NCBI RefSeq assembly: GCF_905220365.1
Contig: NC_061133.1
Span: 8,298,171 to 8,362,170 of the forward strand
Reading direction: 5' to 3'
Length of the DNA: 64,000 bases
Origin: Vanessa cardui
Taxonomy: Eukaryota > Arthropoda > Insecta > Lepidoptera > Nymphalidae
The translations under genes and the position numbers were made by a program. How positions within the stretch are numbered: the stretch's first letter is position 1; each line of letters starts with the position of its first letter. Below, piece after piece: positions 35,701 through 47,849 of the stretch. The notes beneath the pieces are model-generated. The model was not told the origin of the DNA, did no database searches, and saw only the letters and a list, made by a program, of their open reading frames with translations.

Positions 35701-37220
35701 AACCAACATGCGTTTCTAGAAATAATATTAAAAAAAAACAAGCAGGTTAAAACTGTTATCGAAGTTAGCTGTGTTAGGTAATCTATATTACAGCTAGCAC
35801 TATATGCAAGTAAACATCAAAGATATATTCTCCTGAGGCCTCGGCTACAATGGCTTCTTTAATAATTTATCCATTCCTCTATATTCATCGAATAGCTCTG
35901 GACATATATTACAGACAGGACGCGCTATTTCATCAGTCTTATCATCCTTTGGAATAGAGTTTTCATGGTACTATAATCGTAACAAAGGCTAAGTAATAAC
36001 TGGAATTGAGTTGCGTCTTTTACTATTGGCCTCAAACTAGTTTGGCCTCTCAAAAAGCAATAACATAACGCCTAATGGTGGCCGTTATCAACACGTGTCG
36101 ACCCCTGACCCTATCCCTCTTTATACAAGTGTTCGAACGAATCGTTTCTTAAAAACCGTTACGTAATAAAATTTATATAAAAACAAATTGCTTAGTATTT
36201 AACAAAGTCAAGTTGACGTGACGGATACTGAAACTTGTACCATAAACAAACGACACGGTTTTGAAACTCGAAGGCAGGCTCTGAGTTTCACAATTTATCT
36301 TACACGAAAGGAGCTTTTGCAAAGAAAACGTGAAGCGAATTAAATTTGTTATATATTCACCAATTCGTATTTTGAAGTGTCGGTTTCTCCGTGGAGGTAA
36401 AATTGATATAAGTAAATTTTAAGCTCATGTTTTCACTAAGAACTACTTTAAGAGGTTACATTTGTGTGATATTAAAGTAAGAGAAACTGCTTAGGAATTT
36501 AAGAACGTAAAACAAATGTGTTTAATGAAAGGTACATTTTTTTATACACTTTTCACTTGATATATGCCACTACTAATAATATTAAAAACAAGTCACATGT
36601 CAAAATTCATAATAATCAAAATCATTATAATATAATAAAACCTCCAAAACTTCTGCCTTGCTTAAATATTTTGTATGTGGTTAAGTTTTTTTATTTTCAG
36701 GATAAAAATATCATGCTATTTATAGGTGTAGAAGTCAAAAGTCTAAATTAGAAACAAGTATTACTTTTTCAACACATAATGATGTCATCTTACGAAATTT
36801 TCTCAATTTCAGTTAATTCTCAAGTACATTTGTTTTCTCAAGTAATCTTTTGATAACATTGTTTAATTAGATTTGTGAGTGATCCAATTTGAAATTATTA
36901 ATTATAGCCATATTTCATTTTCAATCAAGACTTTATTCAAGAGTAGAAATATTTTAAATTAACATGCCAATTCGACAACCGTGCGCGTAAACTAGTCAGA
37001 AAGTTAATTGGTCACTCGTTTGAATGCATTTATTTTTATAGTAGTTATTGTTTATAATACGTGTGTTATTATATATAATAATTTACCTTTTTATTTAGCT
37101 AGGATATAAAGAAATTCAAGATAAAATAAAATAAACATACACAATATGTCCATTAAATGCACAATACTACACGTTAGAAGACACACACGTCCACGACTTA
37201 ATCTGTGTTCATACTCAAAA
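35701..37220. other. No gene seen
   Basis: The frame at 36518 (77 codons) is AT-driven. Nothing else recognised. Confidence 0.35.
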
Positions 37221-37518
37221 AACAACAACAACAGCCTGTAAATTCCCACTGCTGAGCTAAAGGCCTCCTCTCCCTTTGAGGAGAAGGTTTGGAACATATT
37301 CCACCACGCTGTTCCAATGCGGGTTGGTGCAATACACATGTGGCAGAATTTCTATGAAATTTGTCACATGCAGGTTTCCTCACGATATTTTCCTTCACCG
37401 CTGAGCACAAGATGAATTATAAAGACAAATTAAGCACATGAATCAGCGGTGCTTGCCTGGGTTTGAACCCGCAATCATCGGTTAAGATGCACGCGTTCTA
37501 ACCACTGGGCCATCTCGA
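37221..37518 (-). mobile_element. Metulj-type SINE, near full length
   Basis: Minus-strand copy from aacaacaacaacagcctg to accactgggccatctcga with all internal blocks present. Two frames on the minus strand (37091-37339 and 37198-37410) are SINE frames, not genes. No exact target duplication was found. Confidence 0.92.
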
Positions 37519-37546
37519 TTCAGAATCAAACTGAAAATCAATTTCC

Positions 37547-37650
37547 TTTATTCAGTATGGAAACATTTTACTTATTGATAGTCAAATTGAACAGTATTAC
37601 CGGTACGAAAAAGATAAATATCCTGAACTGACATGAACCGGCGATAGAAT
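37547..37650 (-). repeat. ACCACCGGTTCGG-type repeat, diverged
   Basis: tttattcagtatgg, agtcaaattgaacag, attaccggtacg and atgaaccggcgatag resemble the split copy at 31849. Confidence 0.4.
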
Positions 37651-39568
37651 CTCAGCGTTTGTTAATAAGTATATTTGATTATTTTTTTTAAATTTAGACA
37701 TCCATCTTTTATTATTCGCACTAATATAAATAATATTACTAAATCTTATCGTATTATCTTGGAAAGTTTATATATGTATAAATAATTCGGTTTTTTTCAT
37801 AAACTAGTAAAAAAGTAAGCAAACCAGAAGTAAGTAACTTTTACAATATTTTTTTTAAATACCCTTTCAGTTGAACTAAAATAACGCGCAAAAAATATTA
37901 ATCAAATTCCGACAGTCGTGTAATTCGTGTGCATTTTGTTTGCACTTTCCCAGCGACATTAAAAGCACATTTATTATTAAAAGTACCGCGAATGAACGTT
38001 GGATTTAACCAGAAACCCAACTTTACTGTAAAACTTGTAGTAAGTCGAAATATCAACAGCAGTGTTAACTTTAGAACACAATGTGTTAAAAATATTTGAT
38101 TCAATATAAAAATAAATAATCTTAAATACAGGAACAATGTATTTATTTACTATCATAGATTAATACAGTATATACACATATTCGAAAAATATTTCCATAA
38201 AAACTTAACTACAACGAACGAAAATCAAAATGAAAAATAGTTACGGTTATCGTGATCGCATGTTATTGTGACATGAATGCATCATTTAATAATCGAATTG
38301 CAATACCGATAAAAAAGTATTACCATCAATTGTGAAAATTAGAGCGTTAAGCTGCTTATAAATTTATATATACCGATATTCTATTAGAGTGATCTATTAT
38401 ATTTGCTTACATTTCTAAAAAAGCAATCTGTATCTAAAAGTACCAAAACATATATAATTCTATAGAATATCACAATCAAGGTATTTGAGGTATACTGATA
38501 TGTCATATAGGACACTGATTCTATTCGGATAAGGTAAACCAACAATCTCGGACCGACGAAAACTCGGGTCCCATTCATCCCGTATCACACAATAATTGTG
38601 TCAATCGAAATTTATTGTCAGCATAATATACTTAAATGTGAAAAAACATGTCGGAAAAATACGACTACGTTTGTCAGAGAGAAAAGCTATATATTTATAT
38701 ATACGATTTATGCAAATTCATCGATATATGCGATCATACTTTATCGTGATAATTTCAATTACGTCATACGTCAAACGCATGATCGCTCTCATGCCTGTGT
38801 ATGAATCATGAAACCAATTTTAGGTTTAGCATATAATAAAAGGAACATTTTTATTCGAATCGCTATCACGTTAAGCCCGCATGGTTTTGGCAGCGTAAAA
38901 TAGAGCTAACTCTCAACAAATGGGTGTCGTAAGAACGTACTAAAATTTTCCTGAGCGCATTTATTATTCGAGTACTACAGTGCCTTGCATGTATGTGTAG
39001 GTAGAGCACAAGCTCTACCTGTGTTGAGGTTAAGAACCATTCCACCAGCGAAAGCATCCAAAGAAATGTTCGTGTCGTAGCTGGCAGTTATTTGTAAAAT
39101 AAATCAATTAATAATATTTTTTCAACTGTTAAAACAACGCAGCAGCTGATATATTTATTTTATTTAAGATTATAAATTAACATATCCATACTCAATTTGA
39201 AAACCCATTCTAAAATTGGAATGATACGCGTTATAATAATATTTCTCAACCAGACCGCTCATACCAAAATTCCAATATTACGTGTGTGTTCTATTCTATC
39301 TGTACCTATCTGTACGTATGTAGATGAAGAAGATCCTACGAAATAAATTAAGGTATTACGAATTTACGCACGATGTGTAAAATCGGCCTAATATTAGTTA
39401 CATTTGTGTGACCTTTAAAAGTTATCGAGCGACGAAAGTGGGACGCGAGCAGGTAAAGTTAAAATTTCAAAAATCTGAAAATACAATATATTTTAGTCCA
39501 TAATTGTGTTATGTTTTTTACATAAAAAAAATAATAAACTTAAAAAAATATAAAAAAAATATCGAATA
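37651..39568. other. No gene seen
   Basis: Short frames at 37898, 38384, 38596, 38598 and 38866 have no domain. The minus-strand frame 38866-39057 lies in a more GC-rich patch but I recognise nothing in it. Confidence 0.35.
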
Positions 39569-39820
39569 CTAGCGACCGCCCCGACTTCACACAGGGGCAA
39601 TATTAAATAGTCTACAGAATTTGAAGAACATCTAAAATTATCAGTGTTTCTTTACTATACTGTCCATGTGTTATATACAAAAACCCTCCTCTCGAATCAC
39701 TCTATCTATTTAAAAAACCGCACCAAAAAGCATTGCGTAATTTCAAAGATCTAAGCATACATAGGGACAGACAACGGTAAGCGACTTTGGTTTATACTAT
39801 GTAATGATATAATGGAATCT
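39569..39820 (-). mobile_element. Helitron-like non-autonomous element, CTAG end
   Basis: The reverse of a Helitron-type end is clear: CTAG (39569-39572), cgaccgccccgacttcacac and a GC hairpin. Inner words aaccctcctctcgaatcac, aaaaccgcaccaaaaagc, ctaagcatacatagggacag and gcgactttggtttatac are those of a common lepidopteran family. The left end on its own strand is near 39820. Confidence 0.55.
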
Positions 39821-40500
39821 AGTCAAAAGGCAAAAGAAGTAGAAATATATCTGTTTTGCAACGGACTTAGTGATATATCATTATATTTTTATGATTGTAA
39901 CGCCAAAAGACTAAAAATTAGGTATTAATTTATTCCCGAGTTTCGTGAGGTTGTATGATTATGGTTACGTGTCTAGAACAACTATCAGATTACAAGCGCA
40001 TGCACTCTTATCTCTGTTTGTTTTGAGATAAACCTCTGAACAGCAAATATCGAAGCAAGATCACAAAGCGACGCCAGGATGTTATATCTCAAACACTATC
40101 GCTGATTTAATAAAAATGTAGTTGATAAAATGAAATTAATCAATACTTATATCACTGTCGTAGAATAATGAATGGCTTAAAAAGGATATGACGTAAATAC
40201 CTTTTTAAATGATAATAATCTGGCAAATGTTCATTAAATTTTACATTTACTTTTGTCGTCAATATTTGCGATATTAAAAATTAAAGGTATCTCTTTCTCG
40301 CAGCGATAATGAATTTTCTCTGTATTTGTATTCAACGTTTACACAGACTAAAACCAATTAAAAGTGTCCAAGAAAGAGGACTAACATTTCTTGTTTGACA
40401 AAGGCAAGACAGAGTTTTTAAATTGTCTGTTTCAGTTGACTAACCTGTACCATTTAAACTTAATGTCAAAAATTATTTGGAAAATCTCTTTTATAACATT
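39821..40500. other. No gene seen
   Basis: Nothing recognised. Confidence 0.35.
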
Positions 40501-41210
40501 TTTTTCAGAATGTTATATCATGGTAAGTGGCAAGCCATTGCCTAGACCATACGCATTGGTAGCATAAAAAAGGTTGATCATGTGCCATTTTTCTTGGTAG
40601 TAGGGTATAGCTAAGTCGTCTGAGCAGGTACCTTTTTTATTATGGAATAGGTTGGCGGACGAGCATATGGGCTACCTGATGGTAAGTGGTCACCATCACC
40701 CATAAACAATAACGCTGTAAGAAATATCAACTATTCTTTACATCGTCAATGTGCCACCAACCTTGGGAGCTAAGATGTTATGTCCCTCTTACCTACAGTT
40801 ACACTCGCTCACTCACCCTTCAAACCGGAACACAACAATACAGTAACAAGTAAACCTCATTGGTTATTTTTCCACTGTCGCTTTATTATTTGTATCCCAG
40901 TTTTAAGGGTGAGTGAGTAAACGTAACCATAGGCACAAAATGCATCTTAGTTCCTAATGTAAGGAATGGTTAATATTACTTACAACACCAATGTCTACGG
41001 ACGGTGATGACTGCTTATTAATCCCTGTCCACAAACCAATGTATATAAAACAATCCTATATTTGCCGCCAACGCACCGCATAGGGAACAAAAGTGGTATG
41101 TCGTTCTAATTTTATTTGTTCACCCCTTTAACCGGAACACAAGTTATTGCAATTTAGCGGTAGAATGAATATTGATTAGGTACGTCGGACACAAAGCGCT
41201 TCCGAGTATT
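40501..41210. repeat. Cluster of GATGGTAAGTGG repeat pieces in opposite orientations
   Basis: At least four pieces of one family are packed here. A trace (tcatggtaagtggc) is near 40517. A minus-orientation right end (ttggtagtagggta, gagcaggtacc) lies at 40595-40633. A well-preserved plus-orientation left part (gcggacgagcatatgggct to ccttcaaaccggaacac) lies at 40648-40845. A minus-orientation left part (aagggtgagtgag to accaatgtctacgg) lies at 40898-41015. A plus right part (taaccggaacac, gcggtagaatg) lies near 41110-41200. The 40648 and 40898 pieces are inverted and could pair. Confidence 0.6.
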
Positions 41211-41449
41211 AAAAACAACCAGGCGAGTCTCTTGCTACGAACCCCACTTGGGCTACCCGATTGTCAATTTTTCGATGTATTCCTTTGTGTGCTACGATGC
41301 GAGCCAGTACAGGCCGATGTATTGTATCGTACTCGAACGTATTGCTTTGGATTTCTACCTAATCTCTACTATCCGTGTCTGACCTATGTACAACGATGCT
41401 TGAAGGTTTATAGACGCTACAAATAATTAGACTATTTACCGATGTTTAA

Positions 41450-41880
41450 ATGACTCGCTTATATTTGAGTTACTTTTACGGTATTATGAATTACGGAATT
41501 GTACATTGGGGTAAGGCAGCTGCTATCCATAGAATTTTCTATGGATAGCAGCTGCCTATGTATGTACTGCAGAATGGCTATTCACGCAAACTTGATCTAA
41601 AAATTCATGGAGGCATAAATTTAAATAAATCAAGATAACTCATGACTCTCAATACATACATGTATGTTTAAAAAAATGTTAATGGTACAAGGCTAAACAA
41701 ACTTATTATTCCTGTAACTCGACTGCATCGAGTCTGTAACCCTTTTGAAGGAAAATGTATACAGTTTTAAAACAGGATGCCAGAAAGCTTTAAAAATGCC
41801 CCTGTTGCCAATTTAAAAAAAATGTTATAGCAACGCTTGTGTGCAAAAGGTTATTATACAATTAGTAACTTTGTGTAATA
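41450..41880 (+). pseudogene. CR1/Jockey-type LINE relic, protein C-terminus
   Basis: The first piece (41450-41513) reads MTRLYLSYFYGIMNYGIVHWG, matching the SYGIxxWG block near the end of CR1/Jockey-type LINE proteins. The second (about 41696-41876) reads one frame with NRMPESFKNAPVANLKKML and AKGYYTISNFV, the usual final block of the same proteins; it has two internal stops and a TAA at the natural end. A perfect palindrome (41514-41557) breaks the sequence right after the WG motif. The frame at 41172 just upstream is not assigned. Confidence 0.7.
41514..41557. repeat. Perfect palindrome, 21-bp arms and 2-bp loop
   Basis: aggcagctgctatccatag plus aa at the left is the exact reverse complement of the right arm 41537-41557, with only tt between. 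It lies inside the LINE relic and is not a feature of that protein family. Confidence 0.95.
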
Positions 41881-41907
41881 TGGTGTGTATTTCGCGAATA
41901 TTACACT

Positions 41908-42117
41908 ATGAATACAATCAATCGTTACGATCTTTTTTTGAATAATAAATCCAGAATATGCAAAAGTATCCTACTTCCGGTATTTTTCCCTTACCAAGTT
42001 CTTTATTTTAAGACAGTCGATAAGAAAACATTTAGTTCATATCTAACACATAGATTTCAAGCGTGTGACCTGCTTTCTAGGTATGTACGTTCTAATAAGA
42101 AATGTTCTTATTGTTAA
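41908..42117 (+). other. Unassigned 69-codon frame, probably not coding
   Basis: Lies between the LINE relic and the mariner. The translation has no motif and AT-driven composition. It may be LINE 3' flank. Confidence 0.15.
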
Positions 42118-42212
42118 CGATTTTCATAAGAATTCCTTACATTTCCGATGAAGACTGTGTATCCATACTTGTAATAACAAATTAAGTTTTATATTTGAAA
42201 TATTAAATAATA

Positions 42213-43496
42213 TTAGGTTGGGGAAAAAGTCTTTTCGCATATAGTATGTATGAACTTGTAATAAAATCTCTTTGGCTATACCATTTGTATCTGGCTGGTT
42301 TTGGTATCATTAAAAAGTTTTAATTTTAAAGAAGGCACTTCCAAATTCAAATTAGGAATTTGTGTGATTTTCATTCGTTTTTGTTGTTGTTAAAATGAGT
42401 GAATCTAAAGAAGAAATTCGATACATTTTAAAATTTTACTACAAAAAAGGTAAAAATGCAACTCAAGCCGCGAAAAAAATTTGTCATGTTTATGGACCTA
42501 AGCAGTATCTGTGAGAGTAGCGCAAGTTTGGTTTAAGCGTTTTCAAGCCGGAAATTTTGATATCAAAGATGTATCTCGCTCTGGTCGCCCTGTTACGGAC
42601 AAAATTGATGCCATTTTTGAAAAAGTGGAGCAAGATCGGCATATTAGTAGTTACGATGTAGCTGAAGAACTGGCAATTGACCACAAAACGGTTTTGACTC
42701 ATTTGAATAAAGCTGGGTACACCAAAAAGCTCGATATATGGGTGCCTCATGAACTCACTGAAAGAAACCTAATGAACCGTGTACTCATTTGTGATTCTTT
42801 ATTACGACGTAATGAAACCGAACCATTTTTGAAGAAGCTGATAACTGGTGATGAAAAGTGGATCACATACGACAAGAACGTGCGAAAAAGATCGTGGTCA
42901 AAGGCCGGTCAAGCTTCACCGACTGTGGCAAAACCCGGATTAACTCGCAACAAGGTAATGCTGTGTGTATGGTGGGATTGGAAGGGCATCATTCATTATG
43001 AGCTGTTACCGCCCGGCATGACCATCGATTCAGAACTGTATTGCGAACAATTGATGAGATTGAAGCAAGAAATTGAGAGAAAGCGGCCAGAATTGATCAA
43101 CAGAAGGGGTGTGGTTTTTCATCATGACAAAGCTAGACCTCACACATCTTTAGCCACTCAACTAAAATTACGAGAGTTTGGCTGGGAGGTATTAATGCAT
43201 CCGCCGTATAGTCCTGACCTTGCACCTTCAGATTTTCATCTGTTACGGTCTCTGTAGAATTCCTTAGGCAGTGTCAGGTTAACATCACGAGAGGACTGCC
43301 AAAGCCACTTGTCGCAGTTTTTCGATCAGAAGCCCCAAAATTTTTACAGCAATGGGATCATGTCACTACCAACAAGATGGCAAAAAGTTATGGAACAAAA
43401 TGGCACCTACATACTTTAGTCAAATGTAAATAAACTATAAAAAAAAAACTTTTTGAATTTTCATATAAAATACGAAGAAACTTTTTCCCCAACCTA
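42213..43496 (+). mobile_element. Mariner transposon, nearly complete
   Basis: A 1.28-kb element bounded by terminal inverted repeats: ttaggttggggaaaaagtc at the left and gaaactttttccccaaccta at the right, with TA beside each end as expected of a mariner target. The interior codes for one transposase (42395-43419), now broken. Size, ends and coding content all match the mariner branch of the Tc1/mariner superfamily. It sits just after a LINE relic. The exact outermost base is uncertain by 2-3 bp because the ends run into AT sequence. Confidence 0.93.
42395..43419 (+). pseudogene. Mariner transposase (DD34D), disabled
   Basis: Enzyme that cuts and pastes mariner DNA at TA sites. It starts MSESKEEIRYIL with an N-terminal helix-turn-helix region; VWFKRFQAGNFDIKDVSRSG is the usual second-half motif. 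Catalytic residues visible are the D in TGDEKW, the D in FHHDKARPH, and the D in APSDFH exactly 34 residues after it, so DD34D. Length would be about 341 codons, usual for the family. A missing base near 42499-42503 shifts the frame after VYGP, and TAG at 43255 (probably from CAG) cuts the last 54 codons; those continue in frame through TRWQKVMEQNGTY to 43417. The HHDKARPH motif has K where many relatives have N. Subfamily is likely cecropia- or mellifera-like, which I could not test. Confidence 0.93.
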
Positions 43497-44171
43497 TTAT
43501 GATACGATCATTGTGTATAACGTATCTCAGAAATTACTGAATGGAATGAATGTAATATATGAACGGAATGACAGATAAATGAAGAAATACATCATGTTAC
43601 GGGTCATTGGTGCAATATATAAAACAGTCTAGGAAAGGTTATAAAAATGTTCCAAGAGGATATTCATAAACTGTAAATCCATTTTCAATATCTACTACGA
43701 TAAAATCGGGAACAAAAAGGTTCGAAATTTATTTCATGGACCAACTGATTACTGTGTAAAATATTCGTCGGAACCAATATATTGGATTCGTTTAAAGGCT
43801 ACAGATATTCGGTTAAGGCTTTTTTTAAATATTTCACTGTATGAGATTTATTACTATGCAATTCTCGGACGAGGGCACTTTATAAAGCAGCGGGCATGAC
43901 ACATTATTTATTGCTTCCGTACGAGATACGGAGAAGTAAATCCTTGCGTCGGTTGTCTGGTTGAGGTTGATCAAGCCACACTAAATCAGGGGTTAGCCAT
44001 CACTATAAATTAGCACACTAACACTAAAATGTAGTATTCTACACGAACACTTCACATACAACCAACTTGCAGCTAAACGTCTCTCTCCTGCCATTTATTT
44101 CCTCTATCTACAAAAAGCAACATCACACTACCTAGAAGTAAAATGATACAAATAATTACAGGTTGATTTTT
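43497..44171. other. No gene seen
   Basis: Nothing recognised. Confidence 0.35.
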
Positions 44172-44425
44172 GTTTTGGCGGACAGGCATATAGGCTTCCC
44201 AATGGTTAGTGATCACGCGGTCATAGACGACAGCGTCTTTTTGTAATAATTTCTTACATCTTCAATGCATCACAAATTGAAAACTATGATTTGATGCCTG
44301 TACCACTGACTTATTTACCTTTCAAACTGGAACAAAACTGTAGTAAATATTACTGCTTTGAGGTATCATATATGATTAGAGTAGGTAGGTACCCAGACGG
44401 ATTTGCACAAAACACTAAGTTTAGC
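44172..44425 (+). repeat. GATGGTAAGTGG dispersed repeat, nearly full length
   Basis: Left edge ttggcggacaggcatatagg, then gtcatagacgacagcg, aatttcttacatcttcaatgc, acctttcaaactggaac, agtaaatattactgc and right edge ggtaggtacccagacgg with tttgcacaaaac. Both ends of the family are visible. It has no coding frame and no obvious terminal inverted repeats. Confidence 0.6.
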
Positions 44426-45066
44426 TTGAATAGTTTGATTAAGTTTAGACTCTTAAAAAAGTTCGAATAGAATAGAGTTGTCAAAAATATAATGAAATAT
44501 CCATGCATATTATTTTATCTATAGAAAGATAAACAAATGTACAACAACAAAGAAAGCAGCTTATTGGTGCTATTTTCGGTATAAATCTATTATGTAAAAT
44601 ATACATTTATATTATATGATTCGTTATTTATCTACGTTTGTATATAATCGTATGTGTGTGTTTCCGGACCGCAAGCGAGAGCAAAGCGTTGTTAGAAGTT
44701 TCTAGATTTACCCGATATTCACTCATTCGAAGGAAGGGCATACGAACGTTTCAGCCTTATTATTGAGCCTTAACTTTGAAACGTAGTTCGCTTTAGTTAA
44801 ATATTCTGCCGATACTCTATTCGATATGAACTTTGATAAATGCTGTATGACTATTTTATACTTCCCATATATATAGAATTGTTATGTTATGGTATGTACG
44901 ATCAAATGGACACATATTATTATACGTTTATCCGTACTGCAAAGTTGTCAAATAACTATATCAAGAAAAAGGTATAAGTATTACACACTCGTGTGCTATA
45001 TGGTTATTAAGCTGCCATGGCACAAACCAGTCAGAGGAAACCAACATTACCATAATATGACTTAAA
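44426..45066. other. No gene seen
   Basis: A small GC-richer patch near 44650-44700 (cggaccgcaagcgagagc) has no frame or repeat that I know. Confidence 0.35.
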
Positions 45067-45079
45067 ACGAATATTTGCT

Positions 45080-45242
45080 CATTTAAATAAAACTAATTAT
45101 AACGGGTAGACCCGTGACCACGAACACTGCAAAGTGCTCGAAACGTCGGGATGTTTAAAAATAATTAATATACGCGATTCATCCGTTATTATAATTAGTT
45201 TTATTTAAATGTGTAATAATCGCGAAAATTTAAGACAACATT
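45080..45242 (+). mobile_element. Foldback retroposon-like element, copy 1, with 13-bp duplication
   Basis: The body runs from catttaaataaaactaatt through gtgaccacgaacactgc and ctcgaaacgtcggga to attagttttatttaaatg and the tail gtgtaataatcgcgaaaatt. acgaatatttgct is present exactly at 45067-45079 and 45243-45255. A second copy at 50082 shares all blocks. A 13-bp duplication fits LINE-type retroposition better than a DNA transposon. Confidence 0.8.
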
Positions 45243-45511
45243 ACGAATATTTGCTTTCATTTTATAAGTTTTATTTAGGTTAGATTTTTATTATATGGGT
45301 AGTGTCTCTGTACTAGGCTATATTTATTATATCCTCGTACTTATACGTTACATACCTTAAAGTAGATAGGAATATTACTTCAAAAATTTGTTTATTTATA
45401 TTTTGGGTAAATTTTGTACAAAAACTCATAACAATAAATATTTTTTTACTCATACATAATGTTGTAATGCAATCTGATTATTTAAAATTTGAGGTACATA
45501 CATATGTTATG

Positions 45512-45512
<1 letters not shown>

Positions 45513-45545
<33 letters not shown>
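45513..45545. repeat. (TA)16 microsatellite
   Basis: Uninterrupted alternation of T and A for 33 bases, flanked by gttatgt on the left and gttat on the right. Confidence 0.97.
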
Positions 45546-45548
<3 letters not shown>

Positions 45549-47810
45549 ATATAATACAGTTAATACCACAGCAAGCGAGTATTTTCTGATGAAAACAGTC
45601 ATTTATAACGACAGTGGAGTCTCTAACTAATTATAAAGTTAGTTAAAAATCAATTATAAATATCCACTTTCACGGATTTCGCCCAAAGCGAAATAAATAA
45701 GGGATTGATGAAAATGAAACTTATCTTATTACAATTAACCGTTACATTCCGAATTTAAATATAAATGAACAGTTTAAACTTATAAAAAGCTATATCGAAT
45801 GTTAATAAACGTACTTTTAAACTATTTTCAAGTGAATTCGAAAAGTAGAATAAAAAGAAGGAATCTCAAAAAAATTTAAATACAGATTTAGATACAGATT
45901 AAATACATATTTAGATTTTCATATTTAATCATAATTTATTAAAGATGTAAATCTATTATGATTAAAGATGTAAATCTAACTCTTTTACTAGCATTCAATT
46001 CCATAGATCCGGGATAAATCGTTATATAAATCAACCAGCTCAAACCGTTAATGCGCTACTCCGAAAAATTGGCCGATTTACGAACCAGACTTAGCACATA
46101 CATTCATGTTATCTAAGAAAGTGTTATTCATTCGTTTTTACGAATAGCTTGAAGGAATGGGAGCAGCTGGGCGGCATGAAGGTAAGTGGCCACTTCTGTG
46201 CTAGAATATTGCTTTTAAAAACCAATACACATATTACGTTTTTATATATGTGACCTGCATTATATAAGATCGTCAGTGCTCCCGTTAAAGCAAGACTTTA
46301 GCAAATAAATAATCTTAGACCATAATAGGGTTAATAAAAATCATTACAAAATAAAGAAAAATTATCGATTTAAATTATGAAAAAGATTTTTTCTAAGATA
46401 ATATAGTTGATACATTCGAAAAAGAAATAAATAAAAAGCAGCGCCATTTATAAGATTAAACAATTGTGTGACTGTGATAGCGAGTGTACTTTAAAACTCC
46501 TTTTTAAACTGTTAAGTTAGTATCTCCTTCGAACTTATTACATTGCAGTTTTAAAGTAAAAATCGACCATTCATTCTTTAAAAAAAAAACAGTATGTTTT
46601 ATACTTATACTAACTAATACATGTAAATGTTATTTTTAATGATTATAAACCTACTATTTGTAATTGTTATTTACTATTTCTTTGTAAATTGTACATGCTG
46701 GTTCCTTTTAAGTTCATAGTAATATTGGGAAATACTAATAAATAGGAAATAGAAATACTTAATTAACAGATGTAATTTCAGTAGTTCGGGATGGCCAAAA
46801 TAATATTATCGTTTTACATTGATGCTTCAATGTCTCTATCTTTCGTTAGAATGCCCCACGCTATAGTCCAATTGTTTTATAATGACAGCTCAATAATATT
46901 TTAAATAAGAAATAGTGTTACATGCCAGTATTAAATGCTATGCCATATAAATAATATTAATTACAGTTTTACAAATTATTGATCAATTAATTACAATAAT
47001 AATTGTAATTAAATATAATAAAGTAAATTCAATAGCTCCTGCTATATTAATAATGTGATATAAATTATGATATAGAATTAAATGTCATCAAACCGTATTG
47101 AAGGCTAAGGTTACTCTCGTAACACAGATTAACAAATGAATCTTGCATAAACTCCTGAGTTTTGTGAGTAGTTACGTGTATCTATATGTAGTTGTGAACC
47201 TGTTTATATGCATTAGCGAGCGAGTGAACGAGTGAGTGAGTAGGTGTTTTAATTTACCTTTAGTACATACTATCTATATCAAAGAGAGGGTTAGCGTAAA
47301 AATAATTTTAAATAAGACTGATAGATACTAAGGTAATCAATTTCAAACAAACCAACAACCTTTTTATATTCTGAACATCCGACATTTTATTTTTTTATTG
47401 AATGGATAAACAATTTGAACAAGTCAATGCTTATTGCATAATGCTGTAATATATACCTTATATATTATTAATATTTCTTTTATGCAAGTTTATAACTTGA
47501 ATACAACAACTACTCAAAGAAAAGTATTGAGTTTCTCAGTGGCTTTTGCAAAAGGTCAGCTTACTGCGAAACAAAGCGATCTTCGAGTTTATTTTGCCAC
47601 TTACTGTTATTTCAAAACATATATTGTATACGAGTACAACAATTATATATCTAAGTTAAATAATGCTGATGATTTTAGTCTATTTATAATTTTAAAATAC
47701 ATTTTTATATTTCGCACATCTTCATTTAATATTAAACGTTCAATTTAAACATTTCAACAATAAATCAGTAGTCAGATAACATTCAAGTACAAACATTTTA
47801 CTTGCTTTCC
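45546..47810. other. No gene; repeat trace near 46155-46215
   Basis: gggcggcatgaaggtaagtgg near 46168 is a fragment of the GATGGTAAGTGG family. The 104-codon frame at 47434 is AT-driven with no motif. Confidence 0.35.
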
Positions 47811-47849
47811 TACGATAATAATAAGGGGCTTGAACTGAAGTGAGGTCTC

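Noticed and set aside
37091..37410. Two overlapping minus-strand frames of 82 and 70 codons
   Set aside because: Both lie within a SINE; nearly the same peptides appear at 1705, 49362 and 55800 inside other copies.
38866..39057. 63-codon minus-strand frame in a more GC-rich patch
   Set aside because: Looked like a possible LINE piece but no motif could be matched with confidence.
42490..42750. 86-codon minus-strand frame
   Set aside because: Antisense of the mariner transposase.
47434..47748. 104-codon frame
   Set aside because: Rich in I, N, Y, F and K as AT-rich noncoding DNA gives; no motif and no splice signals.
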